The notes under the pieces: model-generated
What the model saw: the letters and a program-made list of their open reading frames with translations, nothing else
Databases searched by the model: none
Told to the model about the DNA's origin: nothing
Assembly: GCA_021798375.1 (NCBI GenBank)
Contig: JAJZHU010000134.1
Location: 1 to 6,641 of the forward strand
Reading direction: 5' to 3'
Origin: Pseudomonadota bacterium
GTDB lineage: Bacteria; Pseudomonadota; Alphaproteobacteria; Acetobacterales; Acetobacteraceae
DNA: 6,641 nt
Program-made: the position numbers and the translations under genes
In this document: positions 6,262-6,641 of the stretch, one piece after another
Position numbering within the stretch: the first letter of the stretch is position 1
Layout: every line of letters begins with the position of its first letter

Positions 6262-6641
6262 CAAACCGCTTCAACCAGCCCCACCGCGCCCAGTTTCGGC
6301 ATCCGCGGCACAAGGAACGACAGATTATTCAAGGCCGCCCAGTCGAGCAATTCCAAACGGCCATCGTCATGTTCGACCAGTGCGGTACAGCTTTCCACCC
6401 AATCGCCATCGTTGCAATACAGCACATCGCCGACCATTCGCATCTCGGCGTGATGAATATGGCCGCATACCACCCCATCCAGCCCCCGCGCGCGCGCCTC
6501 GTCGGCCACCGCGATTTCAAACCGGTCGATCGCCTTGACCGCCTCTTTCACCTGCCGCTTGAGCCACGCCGACAGCGACCAATAAGGCCGTCCAAGTTTC
6601 AAGCGAATCAGGTTGAAATAGCGGTTGACCGCCAACGCCAG
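6261..6641 (-). CDS. LpxH-like metallophosphoesterase, C-terminal part (candidate PlcP phospholipase C)
   Basis: This is the last 126 codons of a calcineurin-like metallophosphoesterase; the N-terminal metal-binding motifs lie beyond the right edge. The fragment has the metal-ligand block V-C-G-H-I-H-H-A-E (58-66) and the conserved Y-C-N-D-G-D-W-V-E-S-C-T-A-L-V-E (75-90), typical of proteins annotated as UDP-2,3-diacylglucosamine diphosphatase family. That family includes PlcP, the phosphate-starvation phospholipase C of alphaproteobacteria, which releases diacylglycerol from phospholipids. The gene is upstream of the GT4 gene and overlaps it by one base, so the two are co-transcribed and probably coupled. 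PlcP is favoured over a lipid A enzyme by this partner and the Y-C-N-D-G-D-W-V-E-S-C block, but the fragment alone cannot prove it. The promoter and any Pho box lie outside the window. Confidence 0.85.
   Translation of the reverse strand: MALAVNRYFNLIRLKLGRPYWSLSAWLKRQVKEAVKAIDRFEIAVADEARARGLDGVVCGHIHHAEMRMVGDVLYCNDGDWVESCTALVEHDDGRLELLDWAALNNLSFLVPRMPKLGAVGLVEAV

Overview
This GC-rich window looks like a chromosomal housekeeping segment of an alphaproteobacterium, most likely in or near the Rhodospirillales. The evidence is gene order and protein type: a TopA with a Lys/Ala-rich tail, then RNase R, an S41 protease and a cysteine-free L33, plus TAGAGC...GCTCTA palindromic repeats of a kind often seen in alphaproteobacterial intergenic DNA. 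The taxonomic call is an inference from these features, not from a database match.

Layout, plus strand: the 3' end of topA (2-649) is closed by an AT-rich intrinsic terminator (672-702). It is followed by rnr (ribonuclease R, GTG start at 770). The rnr stop overlaps the GTG start of a secreted PDZ/S41 carboxyl-terminal-processing-type protease (2995-4518) by 4 bp, so the two are probably translationally coupled. A palindromic repeat begins exactly at the protease stop codon. After a putative promoter comes rpmG (50S protein L33, 55 codons, 4746-4913).

Layout, minus strand: a convergent pair reads in from the right edge. A partial LpxH-like metallophosphoesterase (6261-6641, 5' end outside the window) overlaps a GT4 glycosyltransferase (5203-6261) by one base (TGATG). 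Phosphoesterase-GT4 pairs of this type resemble the PlcP/Agt module, which replaces phospholipids by glycolipids under phosphate limitation in alphaproteobacteria. That assignment is plausible but unproven here.

The 289-bp convergent gap (4914-5202) is the most structured non-coding part. It holds a nested palindrome: an 18-bp perfect outer inverted repeat encloses a two-hairpin TAGAGC-type repeat, whose first hairpin and T-tract form a good terminator for rpmG. A 16-bp perfect tandem duplication spans the end of the glycosyltransferase gene. No phage, CRISPR, tRNA, rRNA or transposase gene was seen. Apart from the repeats and the possible lipid-remodelling pair, the window is ordinary core genome.
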